64,000 nucleotides of DNA from Bacillota bacterium (GTDB lineage: Bacteria > Bacillota > Bacilli > Desulfuribacillales > Desulfuribacillaceae). Shown here piece by piece: positions 25,061-32,864 of the stretch. The position numbers and the translations under genes are program-made. A model generated the notes under the pieces. That model ran no database searches. It had not been told where the DNA came from and saw only the letters and a list, made by a program, of their open reading frames with translations. The DNA is taken from positions 1 to 64,000 of the forward strand of contig JAEWFW010000019.1 of NCBI GenBank assembly GCA_023388635.1. Direction: 5' to 3'. Position 1 is the first letter of the stretch; each line of letters begins with the position of its first letter.

Positions 25061-26110
25061 GTGAGCGATAAGGCGAGTGGGGTAAAAAATAAGAAATACA
25101 ATTATAGCAAAGTGAAATTCGTGGCAATTGCTATTTTTGCCTGTATTGTCATGTTGCTTTCCTTTACTGTCGGGCGTTACCCGATATCGGTCGGAGAGAT
25201 CGTATCGATATTTTTTTCAAAAATGATCGGACACACTTCGGACACGGTATCGGATGCGGAAATGGTATTTTTCCAGTTACGCTTTCCGCGGGTCATTATC
25301 GCATTTCTCGTCGGAGCCGGTCTATCAATTGCCGGGGCAGCGTACCAGGGGGTGTTCAGAAACCCGATGGTGTCGCCGGAAATCTTGGGAGCATCTGCAG
25401 GAGCCGGTTTTGGAGCGACTTTAGGAATATTATTGTCGCTGAATATGATTGGAACGCAAATGATGGCTTTTACATTTGGTATTGGAGCTGTGGCTCTTAC
25501 ATATGCGATTTATTCTGTTGTCGGAAAGCGCCATGGAGCGACTCTGACACTTGTTTTGGGCGGAATGGTCATATCAGCATTGTTTCAAGCGAGTATTTCG
25601 ATTATAAAATATGTCGCCGATCCGTACAGCAAGTTGCCTGCGATTACATTTTGGTTAATGGGTTCGTTTTCCGCCGTGAATATGGATGATATTGCATTTC
25701 TATTGGTTGCAATGGCGATTGGCTTAGTGCCGCTGCTATTGCTTCGTTGGCGCCTGAATTTGCTCGCCTTTGGTGATGAAGAAGCAAAGGCTATGGGGGT
25801 TGATGTGAATCAGTTACGTTTAATAGTCATCTTATGCGCGACGGTTGTGACTGCGGCAGCGGTGGCAATTAGCGGCATCATTGCTTGGGTCGGGCTGGTC
25901 GTTCCGCATATGGTCAGGATGATTGTAGGTGCCGATTATAAATGGCTTTTGCCGACAAGTGCGTTGGCAGGCGGTGCGTTTTTGTTGATTGTCGACGATG
26001 TGGCAAGAGGACTGTTTGCCGCGGAAATTCCGATTGGAATTTTAACGGCGTTGATTGGTGCGCCTTTCTTCGTTTATTTGCTTTTTAAAGGAAGGAGGGG
26101 TTGGGAATGA
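25061..26110 (+). CDS. FecCD-family ABC transporter permease
   Basis: 349 residues from GTG at 25061, with AGAGAGGA 10 bases upstream. Some ten hydrophobic helices and the family blocks RFPRVIIAFLVGAGLSIAGA, YQGVFRNPMVSPEILGASAGA, LLAFGDEEAKAMGV, ISGIIAWVGLVVPHMVRM and the EIPIGILTALIGAPFFVYLL end are all visible. This family imports ferric siderophores, heme or cobalamin. It overlaps the ATPase gene by 4 bases. The ligand cannot be read from the permease. Confidence 0.93.
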   Translation: MSDKASGVKNKKYNYSKVKFVAIAIFACIVMLLSFTVGRYPISVGEIVSIFFSKMIGHTSDTVSDAEMVFFQLRFPRVIIAFLVGAGLSIAGAAYQGVFRNPMVSPEILGASAGAGFGATLGILLSLNMIGTQMMAFTFGIGAVALTYAIYSVVGKRHGATLTLVLGGMVISALFQASISIIKYVADPYSKLPAITFWLMGSFSAVNMDDIAFLLVAMAIGLVPLLLLRWRLNLLAFGDEEAKAMGVDVNQLRLIVILCATVVTAAAVAISGIIAWVGLVVPHMVRMIVGADYKWLLPTSALAGGAFLLIVDDVARGLFAAEIPIGILTALIGAPFFVYLLFKGRRGWE

Positions 26111-26895
26111 GTTTGAGTATTGCGGGGCTGACATGTGGGTACGGTGATCAGAGTATTGTGGAAAACATTAGTTTGCAGGCTGACTTAGGGGAGATTCTGT
26201 GTGTGCTGGGTCCTAATGGTGTGGGGAAAACGACTTTTTTCAAAACATTGCTCGGATTTATTAAAGCGAAAAGCGGAGAAATCCGCATTGGAAACCGGGC
26301 GATTCAGTCGTTATCGAATCGCGAGCTGGCGAAGTGGATTGCTTATGTTCCACAGGCGCACGCCGCTCCATTTCCCTATTTAGTGAGAGAGGTTATTGTG
26401 ATGGGTCGTACGGCTCATCTGAATATGTTTGCTTTGCCGACAAAGGCGGATTATGAATTAGTCGAGCAGGTTATGCAGCAATTGGATATCGCTCATTTAG
26501 CGGATAAAAATTATACGGAAATCAGCGGTGGCGAGCGGCAACTGGTGCTAATCGCCAGAGCATTGGTGCAGCAGACAAAGATTTTAGTTATGGATGAACC
26601 GACTTCTAATCTCGATTTTGGCAATCAAGTTCGCGTGTTGCGACAGATCAATGCCATCGCGCGAACGGGGATCCTGGTTTTAATGACGTCCCATGTACCT
26701 GATCACGCTTTTCTGTGTTCGGCGAGAATCGTCTTATTTATGAAAGGAGGCGATAAGCGGTTTATCATCGGTGATGCTGATGAAGTTATGACGAGTGAAA
26801 ATTTACGAAAAGCGTATGGTGTCGATGTCATCGTATCAGATATTAGCGGACACAGGAAAGAAGTCATTAAGGTATGTGTGCCGGTGATGAATTAA
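26107..26895 (+). CDS. ABC transporter ATP-binding protein (iron/cobalamin importer type)
   Basis: 262 residues from ATG at 26107 inside the permease stop (ATGA); AAGGAGG lies 8 bases upstream, so the in-frame TTG at 26101 is not needed. Walker A GPNGVGKTTF, Q-loop YVPQAH, signature EISGGERQLV, Walker B ILVMDEPTSNLDFGNQ and switch TSHVPDH are intact, as in FecE/BtuD/FhuC proteins. It partners the FecCD permease. After it, transcription continues into the radical SAM gene. Confidence 0.93.
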   Translation: MSLSIAGLTCGYGDQSIVENISLQADLGEILCVLGPNGVGKTTFFKTLLGFIKAKSGEIRIGNRAIQSLSNRELAKWIAYVPQAHAAPFPYLVREVIVMGRTAHLNMFALPTKADYELVEQVMQQLDIAHLADKNYTEISGGERQLVLIARALVQQTKILVMDEPTSNLDFGNQVRVLRQINAIARTGILVLMTSHVPDHAFLCSARIVLFMKGGDKRFIIGDADEVMTSENLRKAYGVDVIVSDISGHRKEVIKVCVPVMN

Positions 26896-26936
26896 GGGAA
26901 TTGGAGCGATTTTTGCAGTAAACAAGGGGGAGTTAG

Positions 26937-27758
26937 ATGCTAAAGGATTGGTTTGCATTAGATGATCAGACGCTGTTCACCAAGGCGAAGGAGATTTCAC
27001 GTGGGAAAAAGCAGATTCTATGTTCACCGAACATCCTGACGGGCGAATGTAGTACGCGCCCGATCTGTCGCCATTGCAAATGGGAAAGTTTCAAGGTCAG
27101 CCGTGAGCAGTTTGGCACGGAAGTCGATGTAGCGCGTGCTGTGGAACGGGCAAAGGAGTTGCAGGCAGCGGGAATCGACAGGACGTTTCTGGCGTCAGGC
27201 TGGATGGGCTATCGTGTACCTGAATGGTTCTATCAGGCGGTAACAGCGATTAAAGAACAGGTTCCGATTGAAGTCTATGGGCTGTTCGGTGCGCTTGATC
27301 AGACGTGCTTAAAAGAATTAAAACAAGCCGGCATGGACGGATACCTGTGTAGTTTGGAATCTCCGAATCGCGAAGTTTACAGGAACTTCCGACCGGGTGG
27401 AGATAGTTTGGATGATCGGATTGAGGCGTTGCATTATGCGCGTGAGATCGGACTGACTCTCTGGAGCGGGTTTCTATGTGGACTCGGTGAAACGGTCGAG
27501 GACATGATTTACGGTTTGCAAATTCTCCAAGAGTTAGAGGTGGAGTCGTTGTCGATTTTACCATTCAAACCATATCCGAATACGCCGATGGCGGGTGCGT
27601 CGCCTGCCAACCCATTAAGCTGGGCGAGGGCGATGGCTGTTGCGCGTTTGGCATTGCCTGATGCAGATTTGTTCGATGATAGTGACCGCGGAGTGTATGG
27701 AGAGTACAGCAAATTGGTAGAGCCTAACGGCCGCTATACATTTCCGGGGAAATCGTAG
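26937..27758 (+). CDS. BioB-like radical SAM protein with CX5CX2C cluster motif (HmdB-like)
   Basis: 273 residues from ATG at 26937, with GGGGGAG upstream. The only plausible cluster motif is GECSTRPICRHCKW: three cysteines spaced CX5CX2C, not the usual CX3CX2C. That spacing is described for HmdB, which helps build the iron-guanylylpyridinol cofactor of methanogen Hmd hydrogenase. The rest looks like a BioB/ThiH-type barrel, with TFLASGWMGY, SLESPNREVYRNFRPGG, GFLCGLGET (glycine-rich segment) and LPFKPYPNTPM. It sits 41 bases after the importer ATPase and before the binding-protein gene, so it is part of that operon. A role in making or changing the transported metal ligand is inference. Confidence 0.75.
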   Translation: MLKDWFALDDQTLFTKAKEISRGKKQILCSPNILTGECSTRPICRHCKWESFKVSREQFGTEVDVARAVERAKELQAAGIDRTFLASGWMGYRVPEWFYQAVTAIKEQVPIEVYGLFGALDQTCLKELKQAGMDGYLCSLESPNREVYRNFRPGGDSLDDRIEALHYAREIGLTLWSGFLCGLGETVEDMIYGLQILQELEVESLSILPFKPYPNTPMAGASPANPLSWARAMAVARLALPDADLFDDSDRGVYGEYSKLVEPNGRYTFPGKS

Positions 27759-27836
27759 CTAGAGAGCATTATCGTTAGACAGATAAAAATAATGCCATAT
27801 TAACTAAAATAATCATAGAAAAGAGATGAACTGATA

Positions 27837-28976
27837 ATGAAAAAGAGCATACTGCAAGTAATACTGGTAATCGCCATGTTGTCGACACTGCTGGTCGGCT
27901 GCGGAGCGAATAACAGTAACCCAACCAATCAACAGACACCACCGGCTACTTCTCAACCGGAGCAACCTACACCCGCACCGGAGCAGCCACAACCTACCAC
28001 AAAGCAAGTGGAAAATCTTGATGGTACGATGCTGACAGTCCCTACGAAAGTGGAGCGGATTGCGCCGTTGTTTGGTCCTTCTTATGAAAAGGTTGTTATG
28101 CTTGGAGCGGAAGACCGTGTAGTATGTAACGGGGATTTTCATGTAAATAGCTGGCCTTGGTCGAATATCATCTACAAGCGTCTTGATGAGGTTACGGGTA
28201 TCGAGAAGGCACATTCGGAGTTAAATGCGGAAGATTTAGTGAAATACGATATCGATGTAGCGTTTAACTGGTCAAACCCTCAAACGACAAAAGCAATGGA
28301 GAGCATCGGCATATCAGTTATCCCATTTGCTTCTACAGGTAAATTTGAAGACACAAAAAATGTCGTGAATTTGTATGCAGAAGTCTTGGGTGGAAGTGCC
28401 GTTGAAATTGCTGAGCGCTATTCCGCTTATTTCGATGAGAAGGTTAAAATGATCACCGACGTGACATCAAAGATTCCCGATGCAGAAAAGCCGAAGGTAT
28501 ATTTTGCTAACCAGGAAATTTTGTGGACTGCCGGCAAAAAGTCCGATTTACCAGAGATGATTGCACTGGCTGGCGGTAACTGTGTCAATAAAGATGTCGA
28601 TGGCGGATCGAAGGTAGAGATTAACAAAGAACAATTAGCAGCATGGAACCCTGACTATATTTTTGTCGATCATGCCGGTTCTTCTGGAAATGAACCTGCG
28701 GAAGCAGTCATTAGTAAAATGCTTGATTCCAGTGATTACAGCACGATATCGGCTGTCAAAAACGACAATATCTATATTTCACCTACCGGTGTTTTCTTCT
28801 GGGATTCCGGTGTACAAAAGATTCTCATGTTGATGTGGATGGCACAAACACTATATCCTGAGCAATTCCCTGATTTAGATTTGGATAAAGAGTTGAAATA
28901 TTTCTATAGTGAATTTTTCAATTACGATTTGACGGATGATGAAGCCAGCAAGATATTGGCGCATTTAAATCCGTAG
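27837..28976 (+). CDS. Lipoprotein substrate-binding protein of the iron/corrinoid-type importer
   Basis: 379 residues from ATG at 27837. The signal peptide ends in a lipobox (LLVGC), so Cys22 or so is lipidated. A Pro/Gln/Thr-rich linker of about 35 residues follows, then a two-lobed periplasmic-binding fold of the BtuF/FepB type (PF01497), seen in VERIAPLFGPSYEKVVMLGA, DLVKYDIDVAFNW and WNPDYIFVDHAG. It captures the ligand outside the membrane and delivers it to the FecCD permease. Aromatic residues (SWPWSN, WDSG) may line the site. It is the last large gene of the operon. Confidence 0.9.
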   Translation: MKKSILQVILVIAMLSTLLVGCGANNSNPTNQQTPPATSQPEQPTPAPEQPQPTTKQVENLDGTMLTVPTKVERIAPLFGPSYEKVVMLGAEDRVVCNGDFHVNSWPWSNIIYKRLDEVTGIEKAHSELNAEDLVKYDIDVAFNWSNPQTTKAMESIGISVIPFASTGKFEDTKNVVNLYAEVLGGSAVEIAERYSAYFDEKVKMITDVTSKIPDAEKPKVYFANQEILWTAGKKSDLPEMIALAGGNCVNKDVDGGSKVEINKEQLAAWNPDYIFVDHAGSSGNEPAEAVISKMLDSSDYSTISAVKNDNIYISPTGVFFWDSGVQKILMLMWMAQTLYPEQFPDLDLDKELKYFYSEFFNYDLTDDEASKILAHLNP

Positions 28977-28986
28977 GTGATTAGGA

Positions 28987-29121
28987 ATGATAGAAAATGT
29001 ATGCCAATGTTTTCATTGCGATGATGGAGATCATGAATGCTATGGATTTTATAATTGTTGGATGTCCTCAATTTCGGCAATAAACTGTTCAATTTCTTCC
29101 TCGCGAAATCCTTTGCGATAA
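28987..29121 (+). CDS. Possible small Cys-rich ORF at end of importer operon
   Basis: 44 residues from ATG at 28987, with a well-placed AGGTGA 6 bases upstream that overlaps the preceding stop. The start reads MIENVCQCFHCDDGDHECYG: cysteines at 6, 8, 11, 18 and 24, with His10 and His16, all in the first 24 residues. Such a cluster could bind metal. Against it: the last 24 codons overlap recX on the other strand, and the ORF is short enough to be chance. Function unknown. Confidence 0.35.
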   Translation: MIENVCQCFHCDDGDHECYGFYNCWMSSISAINCSISSSRNPLR

Positions 29122-29864
29122 AGCGACTGTTTTAGTTTGTATAGATATTCTCGCTCAGGTAGATGGGAGTATTTTCGTTGCAATTTCATTCCTTGATGAC
29201 GGATGGCGGATAGATCGTTGCCGTTATCAAGGAATGAGCATTTTGTCCAAGCCGCCTCGATCACTTCCCAAGGGAATCCGCTTGTGTAGAGGGATTGGGA
29301 GATAACCTTTTTTGTTTCTGCGAGCGATTTTCTTTTTGCCAGCGTTTGTTTTTTTGATATCAAATGTACCACATTGTCTATTTGCAATACTTCTGTGTAA
29401 CTACCCAGAGCTTGTTCGATAAGATTTAGGGCGACCCCTTTTTTTTCTAGCATTTGTCGGATCGCCAAAGGTCCCTTTTTGCCGATTGTTATATGTTCTT
29501 TCACATATGCCTGCGCATATACTTGATCATCGACATATTTGTAGTCGATGAGTTTAGCGGTGATCGCTTGGATCGCATCTTCGCGGTATTCATGGCGTTT
29601 TAGGAGATCGCTGATTTCGGCAATCGTGCGCATTTTCGCCGCTAAATAACGCAGTGTTTTTTGGAAGCCTTTTTGCAGGTGATCTTCATATATCATATTT
29701 TCGATTTGTTGTTGATCGATGGATACCCCTTTTTTTAATGAAAAACGCAGTACAATGTCTTGATCGACACCAGCTAGAAATGTTTCGTTTGTTCCGGAAT
29801 TTATATATATATTATACCGTTCGGGGTTATTCTTCTGCTGTTCGATATGTGTGATAGTCACCAC
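29049..29864 (-). CDS. recX: Regulatory protein RecX
   Basis: 271 residues from GTG at 29864, with GGAGGA 8 bases upstream. RecX binds RecA filaments and modulates recombinase activity. Tandem three-helix RecX motifs are visible: ALRYLAAKMRTIAEISDLL-like residues about 70-90, LIDYKYVDDQVYAQAYVKE, GKKGPLAIRQMLEKKGV and LYKLKQSLYRKGFREEEIEQ. The length agrees with the long Bacillus-type RecX (about 264 residues). It is a single gene convergent with the importer operon; recA is not in the window. Confidence 0.9.
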   Translation of the reverse strand: MVTITHIEQQKNNPERYNIYINSGTNETFLAGVDQDIVLRFSLKKGVSIDQQQIENMIYEDHLQKGFQKTLRYLAAKMRTIAEISDLLKRHEYREDAIQAITAKLIDYKYVDDQVYAQAYVKEHITIGKKGPLAIRQMLEKKGVALNLIEQALGSYTEVLQIDNVVHLISKKQTLAKRKSLAETKKVISQSLYTSGFPWEVIEAAWTKCSFLDNGNDLSAIRHQGMKLQRKYSHLPEREYLYKLKQSLYRKGFREEEIEQFIAEIEDIQQL

Positions 29865-29914
29865 AAGCGTTCCTCCTTTTAAGTAGTGATTTTCCGTTTG
29901 CGCGGTCTAATCAT

Positions 29915-29984
29915 AGATGGTATATTGAGGGAGTGTATTCTCTTCGCTAAAGCTTGGCGAATACCAAGTTTTCTTTATACTATC
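29915..29984. repeat. Palindromic repeat element, copy 1
   Basis: A 70-bp element whose ends are inverted (AGATGGTATA at the left, TATACTATC at the right). It contains TTCTCTTCGCTAAAGCTTGG and GCGAATACCAAGTTTTCTTT. The core of about 41 bases recurs in copy 2 with one base deleted. The inner CTTGG/CCAAG hairpin followed by TTTTC resembles a weak terminator. Confidence 0.7.
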
Positions 29985-30022
29985 AGAATTTACGTATGCC
30001 CTGTGGGTATGAATATTTATGT

Positions 30023-30093
30023 AGATAGTATAAGGGCAACTAAGGCATTCTCTTCGCTAAAGCTTGCGAATACCAAGTTTTCTTTATTTTATC
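30023..30093. repeat. Palindromic repeat element, copy 2
   Basis: Starts AGATAGTATA and ends TTTATTTTATC, with the same core as copy 1 offset by about 110 bases. The right end of copy 1 (TTATACTATC) and the left end of copy 2 (GATAGTATAA) are reverse complements and, with ATGCCC/GGGTAT between them, can form a hairpin of about 60 bases. The 29865-30175 gap holds these two copies and otherwise only the TrmO ribosome site. Confidence 0.7.
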
Positions 30094-30175
30094 ATTTGTT
30101 TAGTGTTCTGTTAAGATGGACCCAAATAGATACATGGTCAATAGAAATTATATTAAATACATTAGGAGGGCTAAT

Positions 30176-30928
30176 ATGGAAATCTCTATTGCGCCGGTGG
30201 CGTATATAAAATCAGAGACGAAGACGACGGATCAAATGCCGTTCCATGGGGTGACATCGAAGATTGTCTTGGAACCCGGATTTGTCGATGGATTGAAAAA
30301 TATCGAGTTAAATTCTCATTTGTGGGTGCTTTGCTGGTTCCACGAATCACGCAGAGATTTACTGATATCAAGTCCGAAACGGATCAATCCTGATTGTGAC
30401 GAATATGGGGTGTTTGCTTTGCGTACACCTTCGCGTCCGAATCCGATTGCCTTGACATTAGTAAAGTTGTTGCAAGTAGAAGGCGATGTGTTGACAGTAT
30501 CAGGGCTGGATGGGATCGACGGAACGCCGATCCTGGATATTAAGCCATATTTTGAGAAAGATATCATTTTTGCTCCGATGACACCGTACATTCGTCCGTC
30601 ACGTGAGCATGAGCGCTGGAAGTTGTTCTATGAATTGGCGGTGAACCACTACGGACAAGATTGCGAAGAATTATGTGTTGCTGTAGAAATGGCATTGTAT
30701 GCCGAAGATAGATTAGGGAGATTGACAGATACTGAGCTAGCAGTCGATATTAAGGGATCTGCTTGTCTTGTCGACGTCATGCAGGCATTGACAAGAGCTC
30801 GATTAGGAGAGCGAGGGCGATTTGTTTTTGAGATATCGTCAGACGCTTGCGAAGTTACCTGGAAAAGGGGAATGGAGACGCTCACTACGTATGGTCGGGA
30901 TTTTGTAGAAAATGCACGTAAGAGGTAA
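30176..30928 (+). CDS. trmO: TrmO-type tRNA m6t6A37 methyltransferase with extra C-terminal domain
   Basis: 250 residues from ATG at 30176, with TAGGAGGG 5 bases upstream; the longer frame from 30116 has no such site. Residues 1-140 are the TsaA/TrmO beta-barrel: VAYIKSET, LWVLCWFHES, FALRTPSRPNPIALTLVKLL, GIDGTPILDIKPYF. TrmO uses SAM to methylate t6A37 in some tRNAs. Residues about 150-250 are an added domain; YGQDCEELCVAVEMALYAED and SACLVDVMQALTRARLG recall the FmdE family, but without its HGHxCPG metal motif (inference). Such two-part TrmO proteins differ from the Escherichia coli enzyme, whose extra region is of another type. Confidence 0.78.
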   Translation: MEISIAPVAYIKSETKTTDQMPFHGVTSKIVLEPGFVDGLKNIELNSHLWVLCWFHESRRDLLISSPKRINPDCDEYGVFALRTPSRPNPIALTLVKLLQVEGDVLTVSGLDGIDGTPILDIKPYFEKDIIFAPMTPYIRPSREHERWKLFYELAVNHYGQDCEELCVAVEMALYAEDRLGRLTDTELAVDIKGSACLVDVMQALTRARLGERGRFVFEISSDACEVTWKRGMETLTTYGRDFVENARKR

Positions 30929-31050
30929 TTGATATTCACACGTCAATATATGACAACAGGGCCATATTTTGATGGTTGAATCGTCTCTGTATTATGAGGA
31001 AAATAGAGTTGGATTTGCTAGACTTGCATCAATCAGAAGGAAGGTGACTG

Positions 31051-32754
31051 ATGAAAGTGCGTACATATGCTTTCAACTCTATTATTTTTATTGTAAAAAT
31101 TGCCCTTGTCATTGGTTTGGTTATTTCAGTTACTTCGCTACATTATGGCGATGTGTCGGCTGCGGAAGAAAAGTACAATATGAGTTACATATACTTTGGC
31201 AATACGGCAGCATACATACAACAGGTAAAAGAAACACAAGGTGCTGTATCCACAGTGGCACCCAGTTATTTCGACATAAAGAGTGACGGCTCTTTAGATG
31301 ATAAGGTGGATACGGAATTCATTAAAGCGATGAAAAAGCAAGGTGTCCGCGTCGTTCCCTTTTTAAGTAATCATTGGGACCGCCAACTGGGGAGAAAGGC
31401 ATTGGCGAATCGGGAATATCTGGCAAAGCAAATCGCCGAAGCCGTGTCTAAATATGATTTAGACGGAGTCAATGTCGATATTGAAAATGTGACGGCTGCC
31501 GACCGTGACCAGTATACGGATTTGGTTCGCCTGTTGCGTACATATCTTCCCGAAGGTAAAGAAGTATCGGTAGCTGTGGCGGCGAATCCGAACGGATGGC
31601 AGACTGGATGGCATGGTTCGTATGACTATGCTGCGTTGGCAAAATACAGCGACTATTTGATGATTATGAGTTACGATGAAAGTTATCAAGGGAGTGCTCC
31701 CGGACCTGTAGCAAGTCTAGCATTTGTCGAAAAATCAATTCAGTATGCTTTAAGTCAAAAAGTTCCGAGTGAAAAAATTGTTTTAGGTATCCCGTTTTTC
31801 GCGAGATACTGGGTCAATGGTCAAGGTGGTTCGGGAATCGGAGTCAATGTAGTACCGACGCTAGTCGAACGCTATCGGGGGAAGACAGGCTATGATCAAG
31901 TCAGCCAATCGCCATATGCGGTGTTTAATATCGGCTGGCAAGACGAGACGACACGCCTAAATGGGCAAAATCTCAAGCCGGGGTCTTATACGGTATGGTA
32001 TGAAGATCACCGCTCTATCGAAAAGAAAATCGAACTCGTACATAAATATAATTTAAAAGGCACAGGAAGCTGGAGCCTCAATCAAGCACCGTCGGATATT
32101 TGGAGCGATTATATGGTTTGGCTAAACGGCAAACAGGGGTATGCTGATATAGCGAACCATTGGGCGAATCAGGCAGTACAAAAGATGATCGACAGGCAAT
32201 GGATGGTCGGTGTATCGAAAACGCAATTTGCTCCTGATCGTGCGTTGACAAGAGCCGAAGCGGCAGTTGTCTTGGTACGTTCTATGGGATTGCAAGATGT
32301 AGTTGTCACAGAAAAAGAATTGACAACGACATTTGCCGATACGCAAGATCATTGGGCAAATCGGGAAATAGCTATTGCCAGCAAAGTCGGACTGATGTCA
32401 GGTGTCGGTGAAGCGAAATTCCAGCCTAACGGCTACTTGACGCGGGAGCAGATGGCATCGCTGTTTGCGAGAACGCTGTCAAAATCGGAGCAAGGTCCTA
32501 CAGAAGGTACAAGCGAACTAGCTGCAACACCAGTGTCGACGGTCTCACTGATGGTGTCGCCTGTATCGGTTGAGCATGTGTCTGCCGAGGAGAAGTTCGC
32601 AGATGTCAGCACAGAGCGTTGGTCATATCCGAGCATTATGACAATGGCAAATTATCAATTGCTGCAAGGCTATGAAGATGGGAACTTTTATCCGGAAAAC
32701 TATGTAACCCGGGCACAGTTGGCAGTTGTATTGAGCCGATATTTAGGAGTGTAG
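31051..32754 (+). CDS. Secreted GH18-family glycosidase with three SLH domains
   Basis: 567 residues from ATG at 31051, with GAAGGTGA upstream. The signal peptide covers residues 1-38. Residues about 42-360 are a glycoside hydrolase 18 barrel of the spore-peptidoglycan hydrolase type (YaaH/YdhD-like). The catalytic block is LDGVNVDIENV, whose Glu is the acid; PSEKIVLGIPFF and GTGSWSLNQ are further signatures. Residues about 365-567 carry three SLH domains (YADIANHWANQAV, FADTQDHWANREI, FADVSTERWSYPSI) joined by a Ser/Thr/Val-rich linker. It probably acts on peptidoglycan or chitin-like polymer while attached to the cell surface. Confidence 0.9.
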   Translation: MKVRTYAFNSIIFIVKIALVIGLVISVTSLHYGDVSAAEEKYNMSYIYFGNTAAYIQQVKETQGAVSTVAPSYFDIKSDGSLDDKVDTEFIKAMKKQGVRVVPFLSNHWDRQLGRKALANREYLAKQIAEAVSKYDLDGVNVDIENVTAADRDQYTDLVRLLRTYLPEGKEVSVAVAANPNGWQTGWHGSYDYAALAKYSDYLMIMSYDESYQGSAPGPVASLAFVEKSIQYALSQKVPSEKIVLGIPFFARYWVNGQGGSGIGVNVVPTLVERYRGKTGYDQVSQSPYAVFNIGWQDETTRLNGQNLKPGSYTVWYEDHRSIEKKIELVHKYNLKGTGSWSLNQAPSDIWSDYMVWLNGKQGYADIANHWANQAVQKMIDRQWMVGVSKTQFAPDRALTRAEAAVVLVRSMGLQDVVVTEKELTTTFADTQDHWANREIAIASKVGLMSGVGEAKFQPNGYLTREQMASLFARTLSKSEQGPTEGTSELAATPVSTVSLMVSPVSVEHVSAEEKFADVSTERWSYPSIMTMANYQLLQGYEDGNFYPENYVTRAQLAVVLSRYLGV

Positions 32755-32805
32755 AGGAGATTAACAGGAGCGTCGTCGAATTTAAGTTAAGGGCGCACAA
32801 TAAAA

Positions 32806-32849
32806 GAACGTTTCAGATCCTGATTCTGGATATCTGAAACGTTCTTTTT
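32806..32849. terminator. Bidirectional terminator between GH18 and flavoprotein genes
   Basis: A perfect 13-bp stem GAACGTTTCAGAT/ATCTGAAACGTTC is flanked by TTTTT on the plus strand and TTTTATT on the minus strand, serving both convergent genes. Confidence 0.9.
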
Positions 32850-32864
32850 CGTCTTACTTAGAAA

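Noticed and set aside
30969..31286. 105-codon frame overlapping the start of the GH18 gene
   Set aside because: It overlaps the signal peptide coding region in another frame and has no ribosome site; the GH18 frame is clear.
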